In this document: positions 7,275-15,385 of the stretch, piece by piece
Numbering within the stretch: the stretch's first letter is position 1
Layout: the number at the start of each line of letters is the position of its first letter
Assembly (NCBI GenBank): GCA_002420305.1
Contig: DIHT01000147.1
Location: forward strand, 1 to 24,323
DNA: 24,323 bases
Source of the DNA: Akkermansiaceae bacterium UBA5689
Lineage (GTDB): Bacteria > Verrucomicrobiota > Verrucomicrobiia > Verrucomicrobiales > Akkermansiaceae
Direction: 5' to 3'
Program-made: the position numbers and the translations under genes
Notes under the pieces: model-generated
Told to the model about the DNA's origin: nothing
The model's database searches: none
The model's input: the letters and a program-made list of their open reading frames with translations, nothing else

Positions 7275-9368
7275 TTAATGGGACCTCGTCGCCAGAGCCG
7301 GCGTGAGGGACAGCATGAGGCAGGGCATATTAGCGGCAAAATCAAGATCTGCAGCCCGGCGGGTCAAATCATCAAACACCCGGGGCACACCGCTGACAGG
7401 GTCACTAAGAGCACTTCCAGTTCCTGTGAGAAATCTGGAGAGATGCGACTGCGCGGTAGCATTCCGCTCCGCAATATGAACAAAACTTGGCGCGGAACTA
7501 GAGGGCCCTGTTGCCCCCATTCCGGTGGCTGGGTCCAACGGAAGACCACCCACCGTCGGGAGCTGGGCCCCTGCCTCACCCCCATGGCACCCGTTGCAGG
7601 TGTTCAGGGAGAAATGGTGGCGCGCCTCGTTATTTGCAATTCCAGCCGTATTCCAGAAAAAGCCGGGAGTAGGAACCTCAGATTTACCCGACAGAAAAGG
7701 CGTCGCTCCTGGGAAGGAGAGCGGCACGCTGTGAGTGCCAGCTAGAATATCGGCCTCAAAGGTATTCAGATAGTTGGCAAGGTCGGAGGCACCCATTTTT
7801 GAATTTGCCGGAGTCTGCTTGGTCGTGACCGCGGTGAGATGGCTCGGCGCTATGCCGGCTCCGGTAATCTGCCATTCGCGCATGGTCCAAGGCAGAGTAA
7901 AAGGCTCAATGAAATTATTGGAACGAAGCTGGTTGATTGCGCTGCCATTGGGCTTGCTGGGATCGGCATTTGCCAACGCTACCACGTCAGTAAGATCTTC
8001 GAGATCCGCGTTGAAAGTGCTCGTGGGATCAGCAGAAACAAAGTCGAGCCCACTCAACTGCTGCCACTGCTGGGCCCAGTTCTTGATCTGAAGACAGGTC
8101 CCGAGGGGCACTCCATATTCAAAGATCACAGTCATCGGCTTGTGCACTCCAGTATCCAGGTCGTAGGCACAGAAGACGAAACGGCACTCTCCAGCATCCC
8201 CGGCCGCGTAACCTGAGGCACTCCGCAGATCCACCCGGTTCACGATCGCAGTCAGCCGGAAGGGGGCGTTTTTCAGATCCAGAGGATCGAGACCTTCTGC
8301 CACGTTAGCGGCCTCCCATTTGTCAATAAGGGCCGCCTGAACGTCACCCTGCCGATCGGGAACATCATCGAAGTTAATGGTCTGGAACTGCTCGAAATGG
8401 TCGATCCAGCGGCGGGCAAAGATTTTCGGGTCAACTCCAGTCAGTGAGGAATTACACATTTCCTCCATCAGGAAACCAAAGGTCCATTTGCGAGGGCGTC
8501 CCGTTGCGGGGTCAATATAGGATAACGCGTTGGGGTTGAACGGATCCCATGTTCGGTCGGGATCATTGACGACCGAAAGGTCCGTGATCAGCAGCGACTT
8601 TCCGGGATCTACTGCAGAAGAACCTCCGAGAATTGCACCTCCACCAGAAGCGCGTGGCTGGATCTCCCGGGTGTTCCGGAAGGGAAACAGGTCTACGCTG
8701 TCGCCCAGCGCGTTCATCTCCGGCACGGCCATCCGACCCGTAAGCTGACGATCGGCATACACCGGGACCGTGCCATCTCCAAGGCCCCGTAAGCGATCAA
8801 GAGCGGCTTCGAGCTCGAAACGGAATTTTCTTACAACTCCATCATTAAGGACTGCGCTGTATGTCCCCGGAGCCCGCCCGGGTTGCATTCTCAAGGGGCC
8901 TTCGTCTAGAAACAGGGGGAATCCCCCCGGGAAGAACTCCTTGCCACGAACTTCGGTATGTTCCGGGGGGAACTGAAGCGTCAGGGTGTGCCCCTCGAGA
9001 TTAATCGAGGAGGGCCTGATATTATCGAGATTAGGAATCGTACCATGTTCTACGATAGGGCGCAGAGCCGAGCCAAAATCCTGGTCTCCAAGGCGCACTC
9101 GCGCCCGAAAAAGCTTGGTAGGTGAGTCCATGGGAATCTCAAGTTCCACGACCTGAGAATTGTTGGCAGCAGCAGCCTCCGTGGTCGAACTCCCATCCGG
9201 ATTGATGCGCTCTAATTCTATTCGAGGGGCCCGAATACGAATACGGAGGGAATCACCATCAACTTCCGTTGATTCAATTTCCTGACCAAGCGCGAGTCCA
9301 CCTGCCAGCATCCCCATGAGGAAGGCGGTATAGGCAAGGCGGCAAAGAAGTTGTGAATGCAATTTCAT
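7275..9368 (-). CDS. Secreted protein with one C-terminal c-type heme motif (CNGCH)
   Basis: This 697-residue protein starts at ATG 9368 with a Sec signal peptide (about residues 1-28, ending LALG). Most of the chain has no motif that I can assign. It reads as beta-rich N-terminal sequence followed by a larger domain with PFRLTAIVNRVDL, GECRFVFCAY and LPWTMREWQI. Near the C-terminus HHFSLNTCNGCH places a single covalent heme site at C591, C594 and H595, followed by FVHIAERN. The heme pocket implies maturation by a cytochrome c system outside the cytoplasm. I saw no second CxxCH, and a distal ligand could not be assigned. A truncated protease-like gene lies 42 bases upstream on the same strand, and a strong terminator follows downstream. 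I cannot say whether it is a redox enzyme or an electron carrier. Confidence 0.75.
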   Translation of the reverse strand: MKLHSQLLCRLAYTAFLMGMLAGGLALGQEIESTEVDGDSLRIRIRAPRIELERINPDGSSTTEAAAANNSQVVELEIPMDSPTKLFRARVRLGDQDFGSALRPIVEHGTIPNLDNIRPSSINLEGHTLTLQFPPEHTEVRGKEFFPGGFPLFLDEGPLRMQPGRAPGTYSAVLNDGVVRKFRFELEAALDRLRGLGDGTVPVYADRQLTGRMAVPEMNALGDSVDLFPFRNTREIQPRASGGGAILGGSSAVDPGKSLLITDLSVVNDPDRTWDPFNPNALSYIDPATGRPRKWTFGFLMEEMCNSSLTGVDPKIFARRWIDHFEQFQTINFDDVPDRQGDVQAALIDKWEAANVAEGLDPLDLKNAPFRLTAIVNRVDLRSASGYAAGDAGECRFVFCAYDLDTGVHKPMTVIFEYGVPLGTCLQIKNWAQQWQQLSGLDFVSADPTSTFNADLEDLTDVVALANADPSKPNGSAINQLRSNNFIEPFTLPWTMREWQITGAGIAPSHLTAVTTKQTPANSKMGASDLANYLNTFEADILAGTHSVPLSFPGATPFLSGKSEVPTPGFFWNTAGIANNEARHHFSLNTCNGCHGGEAGAQLPTVGGLPLDPATGMGATGPSSSAPSFVHIAERNATAQSHLSRFLTGTGSALSDPVSGVPRVFDDLTRRAADLDFAANMPCLMLSLTPALATRSH

Positions 9369-9410
9369 GATTTTAGTTTGTTCTGGGTTCCTGTTTCAGT
9401 GGGTTGGCGC

Positions 9411-9755
9411 TTACGGCGTCTGAAAAAGAATCCGCTGCAGGTAGGGGAGAAGAGCGGATGCATCAATTGAGATTCCTAACTCTCCGAATGATCCATTAAC
9501 CCGGTGATCGGAATCCGTAGTCCCACCGCGTCTGCCAAGGCTCCTGCTCGCTACGCGTGGTTTACCGTTTGGACCAAACACCACGCCCGGACCACCGGAG
9601 TCTCCGGTAGAGAAATGCGCTTCGTTGGGTCCTCGATTAAACCGATGGTCCAGAAGCGAACCGTCGTCCCGTGGCAGCCCCGGGATATTCAACAGCTCCC
9701 CGCTCACAGCCTGGAGGCCAAGTGAGAGAAGAACACATATATGGAGCTGGAACAT
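9411..9755 (-). pseudogene. Truncated trypsin-like serine protease (C-terminal half behind a signal peptide)
   Basis: This 114-residue frame starts at ATG 9755 with a GGGAGAAGG purine run directly upstream. It opens with a plausible signal peptide (MFQLHICVLLSLGLQAVSG). About 30 residues later it carries STGDSGGPGVVF, the motif around the catalytic Ser of S1 (trypsin-fold) proteases, followed by FGELGISIDASALLPYLQRIL, which fits the end of that fold. The N-terminal half that should supply catalytic His and Asp is missing. The upstream in-frame sequence reaches a TGA within 14 codons and shows no protease sequence. It is therefore either a relic made by an internal deletion or a short non-catalytic secreted protein. 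It lies 42 bases before the CNGCH protein gene. Confidence 0.55.
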
Positions 9756-9888
9756 CCTTCTCCCAACCGGACAGAGAAGACGCCATTTCCATTTTCATAT
9801 CAGAAACCCCCTTGACCCCGCAATTTTACGACCAAGGACCCACTCACCCTCCATTAAGAAGCCTACCCCCGACGAAGCTACCTCGTCA

Positions 9889-11496
9889 TCAGGCGGTTAC
9901 TCCGCCTCTCTCATCATCCAAAAGCCCGGATTTTTCGAGGTAGTAATCGTATCCTCCGCTATACTTGGTCACCTTCCCATCGGCAATATGCCACGTCGTC
10001 TCCGCCAACTTACGGATGAAGTGTACATCGTGGGAAATGAAAACCAGAGAACCCGAGAATTGTTTCAGGGCCTGAATCAGCGCCTCAACAGAGAGAAGGT
10101 CGAGATGAGTGGTCGGTTCGTCCATCAGGAGAAGATTCGGAGGATCCACGAGGAACTTAACCAGATTCAGCCTACTTTTCTCTCCCCCCGAGAGAACCCT
10201 GACCTTCTTGTGAACATCCTCCCGCCGAAAAAGAAAAGACCCCAGCAGACCACGAGCATCCTCCTCCCGCATCCCTGCTCCCGTCGTACAGATTTCCTCA
10301 AGAACCGATTTACTTTCATCCAGAAGCTCTGAGCGGTGCTGGGAGTAATACCCCAGCTTCGTTGCATAACCTGCCTTCCTCTCCCCACCGTTGATTGGAA
10401 TCGTTCCTGCAAGAATTTTCAGCAAAGTAGACTTACCCGCGCCATTGGGACCAACCAGCACCGTGCGGTCACCCCGCTCAACCACGAGGTCTAGGTGACT
10501 GTATATCTGAGTTTCTCCATAGGACTGGCTCACTTTATCCAACTCGATAACCTTCTGGTTACTGCGCGGGGGATCGGGGAAATGAAATTTGAAGACCTTC
10601 CGCGGAGCTCTCGGCTTTTCAAGCGTCTTCATCTTTTCAATCTGCTTGACCCGGCTCTGAACCTGCGAGGCCTTGGATGCTACGGAACGAAACCGGTCGA
10701 TGAATTCCTGAATACGGTCGACCTCTTTCTTCTGGTTTCTGTAGGCCGACATCTTCTGCTCATAGCGAAGCTCACGCTCGCCAAGATAACTGCTGTAATC
10801 TCCCTGGTAGGAAATCAACTTCTGTTCATCAATTTCGACGACCGTTTCCGCAATGGCGTCCATGAAGTCCCGGTCGTGGGAAATCATCAATATCGCTCCC
10901 GGGTAGTTCGAGAGATATCTCTGAAACCAGAGGAGAGCCATTAGATCCAGATGGTTGGTCGGCTCGTCCAGCATCAGAAGGTCCGGCTCCAGGCAGAGAA
11001 TTTGCGCCAGATGTGCCCGCATCACCCAGCCCCCCGACATTTCGTGAGCCGGCCGGTCGAAATCCTCCTGCTTGAATCCGAGGCCCGAAAGAATTTTCCG
11101 GGCCTTGGGCTCCAACTGGAATCCATTCATCAGGGTAAACTGATCCTGCGCTTCCGCATACTCCTCTGATTCCAGCGTTCCCGCCTTCTCATGCTCTCGC
11201 ATGACTCGCTGAACCTCCCGCATTTCAGGGTTAATTGCGGTGGCGATCTGCAGAACGGTCTCTTCTCCCGGATCTCCCGCCTCCTGAGAGAGATAGCCCA
11301 CGTGGGCATAATCATCTCTCTCCACTGTTCCTGCATTGGCCTCCTCGTCGCCCAGGATGATATGAAACAAAGTAGACTTCCCCGCCCCGTTAGGTCCCAC
11401 TAAGGCAATACGCTCACCCCAGTTGATCGTCAAGTCGGCCTCCTCAAAGAGGGTCCGCCCACCATAGGCCATGGTTAATTTACGAATGGTCAGCAT
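9889..11496 (-). CDS. ABC-F family ATPase (ribosome-associated type, no membrane domain)
   Basis: This 535-residue protein has two ABC ATPase domains and no transmembrane part, as in EttA/Uup/YheS/YdiF proteins that bind the ribosome near the E site. Domain 1: Walker A GPNGAGKST (34-42), signature MSGGW (153-157), Walker B LLMLDEPTNHLD (173-184), switch SHD (206-208). Domain 2: Walker A GPNGAGKST (349-357), LSGGE (435-439), MDEPTTHLD (458-466), SHD (488-490). The linker between the domains (about 240-300) is long, helical and basic, as expected for the tRNA-interaction motif. The second Walker B has Thr in place of the usual Asn of EPTNHLD. The subfamily cannot be settled by eye. The gene starts at ATG 11496 with no clear Shine-Dalgarno sequence. 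A 133-base gap without a gene separates it from the truncated protease. Confidence 0.9.
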   Translation of the reverse strand: MLTIRKLTMAYGGRTLFEEADLTINWGERIALVGPNGAGKSTLFHIILGDEEANAGTVERDDYAHVGYLSQEAGDPGEETVLQIATAINPEMREVQRVMREHEKAGTLESEEYAEAQDQFTLMNGFQLEPKARKILSGLGFKQEDFDRPAHEMSGGWVMRAHLAQILCLEPDLLMLDEPTNHLDLMALLWFQRYLSNYPGAILMISHDRDFMDAIAETVVEIDEQKLISYQGDYSSYLGERELRYEQKMSAYRNQKKEVDRIQEFIDRFRSVASKASQVQSRVKQIEKMKTLEKPRAPRKVFKFHFPDPPRSNQKVIELDKVSQSYGETQIYSHLDLVVERGDRTVLVGPNGAGKSTLLKILAGTIPINGGERKAGYATKLGYYSQHRSELLDESKSVLEEICTTGAGMREEDARGLLGSFLFRREDVHKKVRVLSGGEKSRLNLVKFLVDPPNLLLMDEPTTHLDLLSVEALIQALKQFSGSLVFISHDVHFIRKLAETTWHIADGKVTKYSGGYDYYLEKSGLLDDERGGVTA

Positions 11497-11603
11497 GCGC
11501 CGGGGGCCTTCGCATCGATTCTTCTGAAAAGCAATGGCGAAACAGCAGGAGATACTTCCTCGGAATGGTCAGTTCCCTCTCCTTACTTCTTCCGAGCTGG
11601 AGC

Positions 11604-12245
11604 CTAGCCTTTCGGGGTCGGGACTTCGGGTGGCGAAGGAATTTCGAGCTCCTTCACGGTCAGGCGACGAAAATCGATCGACATGACCTTGTTGCCATGA
11701 AGCTGCAGGCCGATCGGCCCCTTCTCCTTGGCGTTACCCGACGTATAGGTCATCACGTGGACTCCGTTCAGCCAGGCATCGTAGACCGGTCCTGCCGCGA
11801 CGATCCTGAGCGTGTTCCACTCATTGATCTTGAGAAGGTTTTTCACACCCTTGACACCCTTCTTTTCCTCCGCCTCCACAGGATAACCCTTACCAGAAAT
11901 ATAGGGTGAGGCCGTCATGTCTCGCTTGAGAGACCCCGAAATCCCGATCTGGATCTGTTGTCCCCCGTCCCGCAGGAACACGCCGGAGTCCCCTTTCCCG
12001 TCAAAGCGAAACTCGCAACTCATGTCGAAGTCCGCGTAGTGCTTCTCAGTCCACAGATTACTGCCCCGCTTCCGCGGACCACTCTTGGCCACAATCGCCC
12101 CGTCCACCACCGACCACCAGATATTGTCCTTAGGGACTTTCCATCCGGCAAAGTCCTTGCCGTTGAACAAAGAATGCCCTTTTCCGTGATGATCAGCAAA
12201 GGCCAATGTTGAAACACCTAACAGGACAAGGAGAGCATATTTCAT
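11604..12245 (-). CDS. Secreted DUF1080 (3-keto-disaccharide hydrolase) family protein
   Basis: This 213-residue protein consists of a Sec signal peptide (MKYALLVLLGVSTLAFA) and one DUF1080 jelly-roll domain. The family opening is clear (SLFNGKDFAGWKVPKDNIWWSVVDGAIVAKSG), as are the middle blocks (DFDMSCEFRFDGKGDSGVFLRD, NEWNTLRIVAAG, VYDAWLNGVHV) and the closing GPIGLQLHGNKVMSIDFRRLTVKEL. The family includes enzymes acting on 3-keto-glycosides and probable carbohydrate binders; the exact substrate is not visible. It ends in a Pro-rich tail. It lies 49 bases after cimA on the same strand. An imperfect inverted repeat (CTCGGAA at 11559-11565, TTCCGAG at 11590-11596) follows the stop but lacks a T-tract. 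Confidence 0.9.
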   Translation of the reverse strand: MKYALLVLLGVSTLAFADHHGKGHSLFNGKDFAGWKVPKDNIWWSVVDGAIVAKSGPRKRGSNLWTEKHYADFDMSCEFRFDGKGDSGVFLRDGGQQIQIGISGSLKRDMTASPYISGKGYPVEAEEKKGVKGVKNLLKINEWNTLRIVAAGPVYDAWLNGVHVMTYTSGNAKEKGPIGLQLHGNKVMSIDFRRLTVKELEIPSPPEVPTPKG

Positions 12246-12294
12246 GCCCCTGTTTTACCCAATCACCCCACGATGTCTACAAGGCAAATACGCC

Positions 12295-13869
12295 CTAGCC
12301 CTCCCGCTGAAGGAAAAGATCAATTCCCTCGGTCAGTGCGATCCAACTAGCCTCGATGATACTATCTGAAACACCCACCGTCCCCCAGGTGCGCTCTCCG
12401 TCGGTATGCACAATCTGGACCCGGGTCCTCGCCGCAGTCGCGGCATGGCCATCGAGGATCCTGACCTTGTAGTCAATGAGCGAGACCCCTTGAATCGCCG
12501 GAAAATGACGCATCAACGCCTGACGCAGGGCCTTGTCGAGAGCATTCACCACTCCATGCCCCTCAGAAGCCGTGTGCTCAGCAATGCCTTCGACCTCCAT
12601 GTTGACGGTAGCTTCGCAGACCGGATTGTGACCATCACGGTAGTGACGGAAATTGCATTGATACTCGCGCAAGGCCCACCGTGTCACGTGCTTTCCTGTC
12701 TCCCGACGGATCAATAGCTCGAGGGATCCCCCTGCCGCCTCGTAGGAGTAACCTTCCTTTTCCCGCTCCTTGACTTTCGCCAGCACAGCCTTCGCTTCCT
12801 CACTTCCTTTTGCTAGCGGCAAGCCGATCTCCTCGGCTTTCATCAGAATATTGGACTGCCCCGAAAGCTCACTTACCAGAATGATCTGTGAGTTCCCTAC
12901 TTCACCGGGACGGATGTGTTCGTAGCTGTGAGCCACCTTCTGAACTGCATTCACATGCATTCCTCCCTTATGTGAAAAAGCAGTTCGACCCACGAAAGGG
13001 GCCCGGTTGTGAGGAGAGTTATTCGAAACCTCATCAACAAAGAGGGACAATTCCTTCAATTTGGTCAGATCGTTCACCACCTCGATTCCTCTCTTCAACT
13101 GGAGAATGGGTATTACGGAGGTCATGTTACAGTTCCCTGTCCGCTCACCATATCCGTTGACTGTTCCCTGCACCTGCACCGCTCCAACGTCCACTGCCGC
13201 AATTGCGTTAGCGACTCCAACTCCACAATCATCATGGGTGTGGATTCCAAAGGGAACCCCGGGCACACGTTCCTTCACCGCCGTGCAGATTGCTCCGATC
13301 TCGTCGGGCATCGTGCCTCCGTTCGTATCACAAAGAACCAGACACTTCGCGCCACCTTCCGCAGCAGCCTCCAGCGTTTGCATCGCGTGCTCATGATCAT
13401 CCTTGTAACCATCGAAGAAGTGCTCGGCATCATAAATGACTTCCCGGCCAGCCTCACCAAGATACCGCACTGTATCCTGGATCATGGAGAAATTTTCTTC
13501 GGGTGTCGTCTTGAGAACTTCCGTGACGTGAAGCTTCCAGCTTTTCCCAAAAATAGTGATTACAGGAGTCGCCGCATCAATGAGAAGCTTCACCTGCGGA
13601 TCGTCTTCCACCGCAAGATCATGACGCCGGGTTGATCCAAAAGCCGCAATCCGCGCATGGTTCCATTGTTCATCAGCTGCCGCCTTGAAGAACTCCACGT
13701 CCTTGGGATTAGACCCTGGCCATCCTCCCTCAATGTAATCGGCTCCAAACTCGTCAAGGCGATGAGCAATTCGCAATTTATCCAAGCCGGATAACTGGAA
13801 TCCCTCTCCCTGCGTTCCGTCTCGGAGAGTCGTGTCATATAGCGACACCTGTTGACCTTCTCTACTCAT
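12295..13869 (-). CDS. cimA: (R)-citramalate synthase
   Basis: This enzyme condenses pyruvate and acetyl-CoA to (R)-citramalate, the first step of the threonine-independent route to 2-oxobutanoate and isoleucine. The 524-residue length fits the CimA family. The TIM-barrel opens with LYDTTLRDGTQGEG (10-23). DTNGG lies at 181-185, and the metal-binding HTHDD contains H210 and H212. GTVNGYGERTGNCNM follows as in the isopropylmalate/citramalate synthase superfamily. The C-terminal part (about 400-524) is the LeuA-type regulatory domain, where isoleucine feedback usually acts. A homocitrate or isopropylmalate synthase is possible in principle, but the start block and length favour CimA. The ATG at 13869 is preceded by a hairpin that covers the likely ribosome binding site. 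Confidence 0.92.
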   Translation of the reverse strand: MSREGQQVSLYDTTLRDGTQGEGFQLSGLDKLRIAHRLDEFGADYIEGGWPGSNPKDVEFFKAAADEQWNHARIAAFGSTRRHDLAVEDDPQVKLLIDAATPVITIFGKSWKLHVTEVLKTTPEENFSMIQDTVRYLGEAGREVIYDAEHFFDGYKDDHEHAMQTLEAAAEGGAKCLVLCDTNGGTMPDEIGAICTAVKERVPGVPFGIHTHDDCGVGVANAIAAVDVGAVQVQGTVNGYGERTGNCNMTSVIPILQLKRGIEVVNDLTKLKELSLFVDEVSNNSPHNRAPFVGRTAFSHKGGMHVNAVQKVAHSYEHIRPGEVGNSQIILVSELSGQSNILMKAEEIGLPLAKGSEEAKAVLAKVKEREKEGYSYEAAGGSLELLIRRETGKHVTRWALREYQCNFRHYRDGHNPVCEATVNMEVEGIAEHTASEGHGVVNALDKALRQALMRHFPAIQGVSLIDYKVRILDGHAATAARTRVQIVHTDGERTWGTVGVSDSIIEASWIALTEGIDLFLQREG

Positions 13870-13872
13870 GAC

Positions 13873-13891
13873 CTACCGCGCTGCGCGATAG
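13873..13891 (-). promoter_or_regulatory. Hairpin covering the cimA ribosome binding region
   Basis: On the minus strand CTATCGCG, loop CAG and CGCGGTAG form an 8-bp stem (one G-U pair) that ends 3 bases before the ATG. The only SD-like sequence (GGTAGG) lies in its 3' arm. Such a structure could limit initiation. The remaining gap to 13996 shows no convincing promoter. Confidence 0.4.
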
Positions 13892-13996
13892 CTAAACCCT
13901 GCCTCGCCGAAAGCACAAACTCAACATCAAAGCATCCCCTGCCAATCAGGCTCTCTCACAAAGCCACGCAATAAAGGCTTAGCGTCAGCAACCTCA

Positions 13997-15253
13997 TCAT
14001 TCCCTACTCTCAATGGCCAAGACCGCAAAGTAGATGGTAGACCCCGCCTCTACCGCTCCAATAACACCCGAGGGAACTTCCCCGGTATCAATCGAGTGCG
14101 AAAGAAGCCCGGGGCGGTCGCCATGAAGGATCATATAACTCACCCTCTTACCTTCGACTTTTTCCCAGTTGAGGCTTAGCCCTGAGCGACCCTCCTGCTT
14201 CACTGAGAGGTCTCCGGGCGAGAGAAGAGAAATGCCAGGCATCGAGGAGCCTAGGAGACTTGCCGCAATAGCCTGAGGCACCTTGATCGACATCTGACCT
14301 CCATCCCCTGTTATGACGGGCTTCAACGAAGACCGGCCCCCTGAGGCATCGATGGCGACCTCAAAGGGGAGGTAAACCCAGTTTCTCCTCGTCACCCAGC
14401 TTATACGTGAAGCAGGGCTCGTCTCCACTTTGATGGATCTCGGTTGTCTGGCTGGGTCGACATCCCCGGTTCCGAGCGACACATCATCGAGATAAACCTC
14501 ACCATGGGCTCCCTCGATCGCTCCAGTTACAAATCGAAATCGAATCACTGCAGCCACGGCCGCGCCCGGCGCCCGAAGCCCCGAAATCCTATGCCTTTTC
14601 CACTCTCCCGGATGGCTTGGAAAGTTGACATAGTTTTCCGCAGCAAGAATCTCACCTGCCTCTCCCAGCCATTCGAGGTGATACTGTTGCACGTAGGACG
14701 GCCCCGCACTCACATTCTTTGTCCAGAAGGACAGGGTGTATACCTTTCGCCCCTCAATCATCGAACCCGCTCCCCGTATTCGCTGACTAAGCCGCCCCTC
14801 CTGAGGCTGCGGCCCTGTGTTCGCAAGCTTGCAATGCATGCTGAACGATCCGCTATGAGCTTCCTGTGTCGTCCTGATGGGTGGGTTGGCCTCGCCAGTC
14901 CAGCTTTTTGCAAAGGAGACGTCCCCTTCCTCGAAGCCCCCATTCGCCACGACCGAGGAAGCCGGGACGAAGTCTGGAAACATCTGCAGAACGCGATAGC
15001 GTCGCGCGATACCGGTGTTCGGGTCCAGAACCGAGCGCCTCGCATCGTTCCCGGAGACACGTGGTCCAAGATCCTTCCAGCCTTCACTGTCGACCGCTTT
15101 GGCATACTGAACCAAGTAGTGGAATCCTACTGACGACTGCCAACTGACCTCCATCCCTGACTCCACAGAAATAGGAATCACATCGTCACATACGGCGATT
15201 GGCACTGAAATGGCCTGAATGATGATGGCAATACTGGCCGAGAAAACCTTCAT
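13997..15253 (-). CDS. Secreted protein with a CBM4/9-like carbohydrate-binding domain
   Basis: This protein has 418 residues from the ATG at 15253, which begins a Sec signal peptide (MKVFSASIAIIIQAISVPIAVC). A TTG 12 bases upstream is in frame but adds only four residues before the signal. The region after the signal (WQSSVGFHYLVQYAKAVDSEGWKDLG...RRYRVLQ) resembles short repeat modules of PVC secreted proteins. Residues about 95-260 look like a CBM4/9 or CenC-type jelly roll: VVANGGFEEGD at the start, SFSMHC and YTLSFWTKN in the middle, VYLDDVSLG at the end. The last part (SLNWEKVEGKRVSYMILHGD...YFAVLAIESRE) resembles a fibronectin III fold. No catalytic motif is seen. It is divergent from the glycan-active genes on the other side of a 132-base region. 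Confidence 0.65.
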   Translation of the reverse strand: MKVFSASIAIIIQAISVPIAVCDDVIPISVESGMEVSWQSSVGFHYLVQYAKAVDSEGWKDLGPRVSGNDARRSVLDPNTGIARRYRVLQMFPDFVPASSVVANGGFEEGDVSFAKSWTGEANPPIRTTQEAHSGSFSMHCKLANTGPQPQEGRLSQRIRGAGSMIEGRKVYTLSFWTKNVSAGPSYVQQYHLEWLGEAGEILAAENYVNFPSHPGEWKRHRISGLRAPGAAVAAVIRFRFVTGAIEGAHGEVYLDDVSLGTGDVDPARQPRSIKVETSPASRISWVTRRNWVYLPFEVAIDASGGRSSLKPVITGDGGQMSIKVPQAIAASLLGSSMPGISLLSPGDLSVKQEGRSGLSLNWEKVEGKRVSYMILHGDRPGLLSHSIDTGEVPSGVIGAVEAGSTIYFAVLAIESRE

Positions 15254-15270
15254 GTTCGCGCGCAAGTTTC

Positions 15271-15283
15271 TCTGCTTAGCAGA
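15271..15283. promoter_or_regulatory. Small palindrome in the divergent intergenic region
   Basis: TCTGC TTA GCAGA is a perfect 5-bp inverted repeat, 18 bases from the start of the leftward CBM-like gene. It is operator-sized, but no regulator can be named. Confidence 0.25.
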
Positions 15284-15360
15284 AGTGCCCGCCCCGGGTC
15301 AACACCAGATGCCGAATGACAAACTCTTGCTTGAAGCTAAAGCCCACCCAAGATCCAATA

Positions 15361-15377
15361 CCTTCAGTCTGAAGGAG
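15361..15377 (+). promoter_or_regulatory. Perfect palindrome overlapping the ribosome binding site of the SASA-like gene
   Basis: CCTTCAGTCTGAAGG (15361-15375) is a perfect 7+1+7 palindrome. Its right arm is part of GAAGGAG (15371-15377), a strong Shine-Dalgarno sequence placed 8 bases before ATG 15386. As DNA it could be an operator; as RNA it could fold into a 5-bp stem with a 5-base loop that hides the Shine-Dalgarno sequence. Confidence 0.45.
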
Positions 15378-15385
15378 ATTCAAAC

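Noticed and set aside
9625..10332. 235-codon plus-strand open frame across the end of the ABC-F gene
   Set aside because: It is antisense to a clear ABC-F coding sequence with intact motifs and shows no protein-family signal.
11559..11596. Inverted repeat CTCGGAA/TTCCGAG after the DUF1080 gene as a terminator
   Set aside because: A 24-base loop and no T-tract follow on the minus strand. It is too weak to call.
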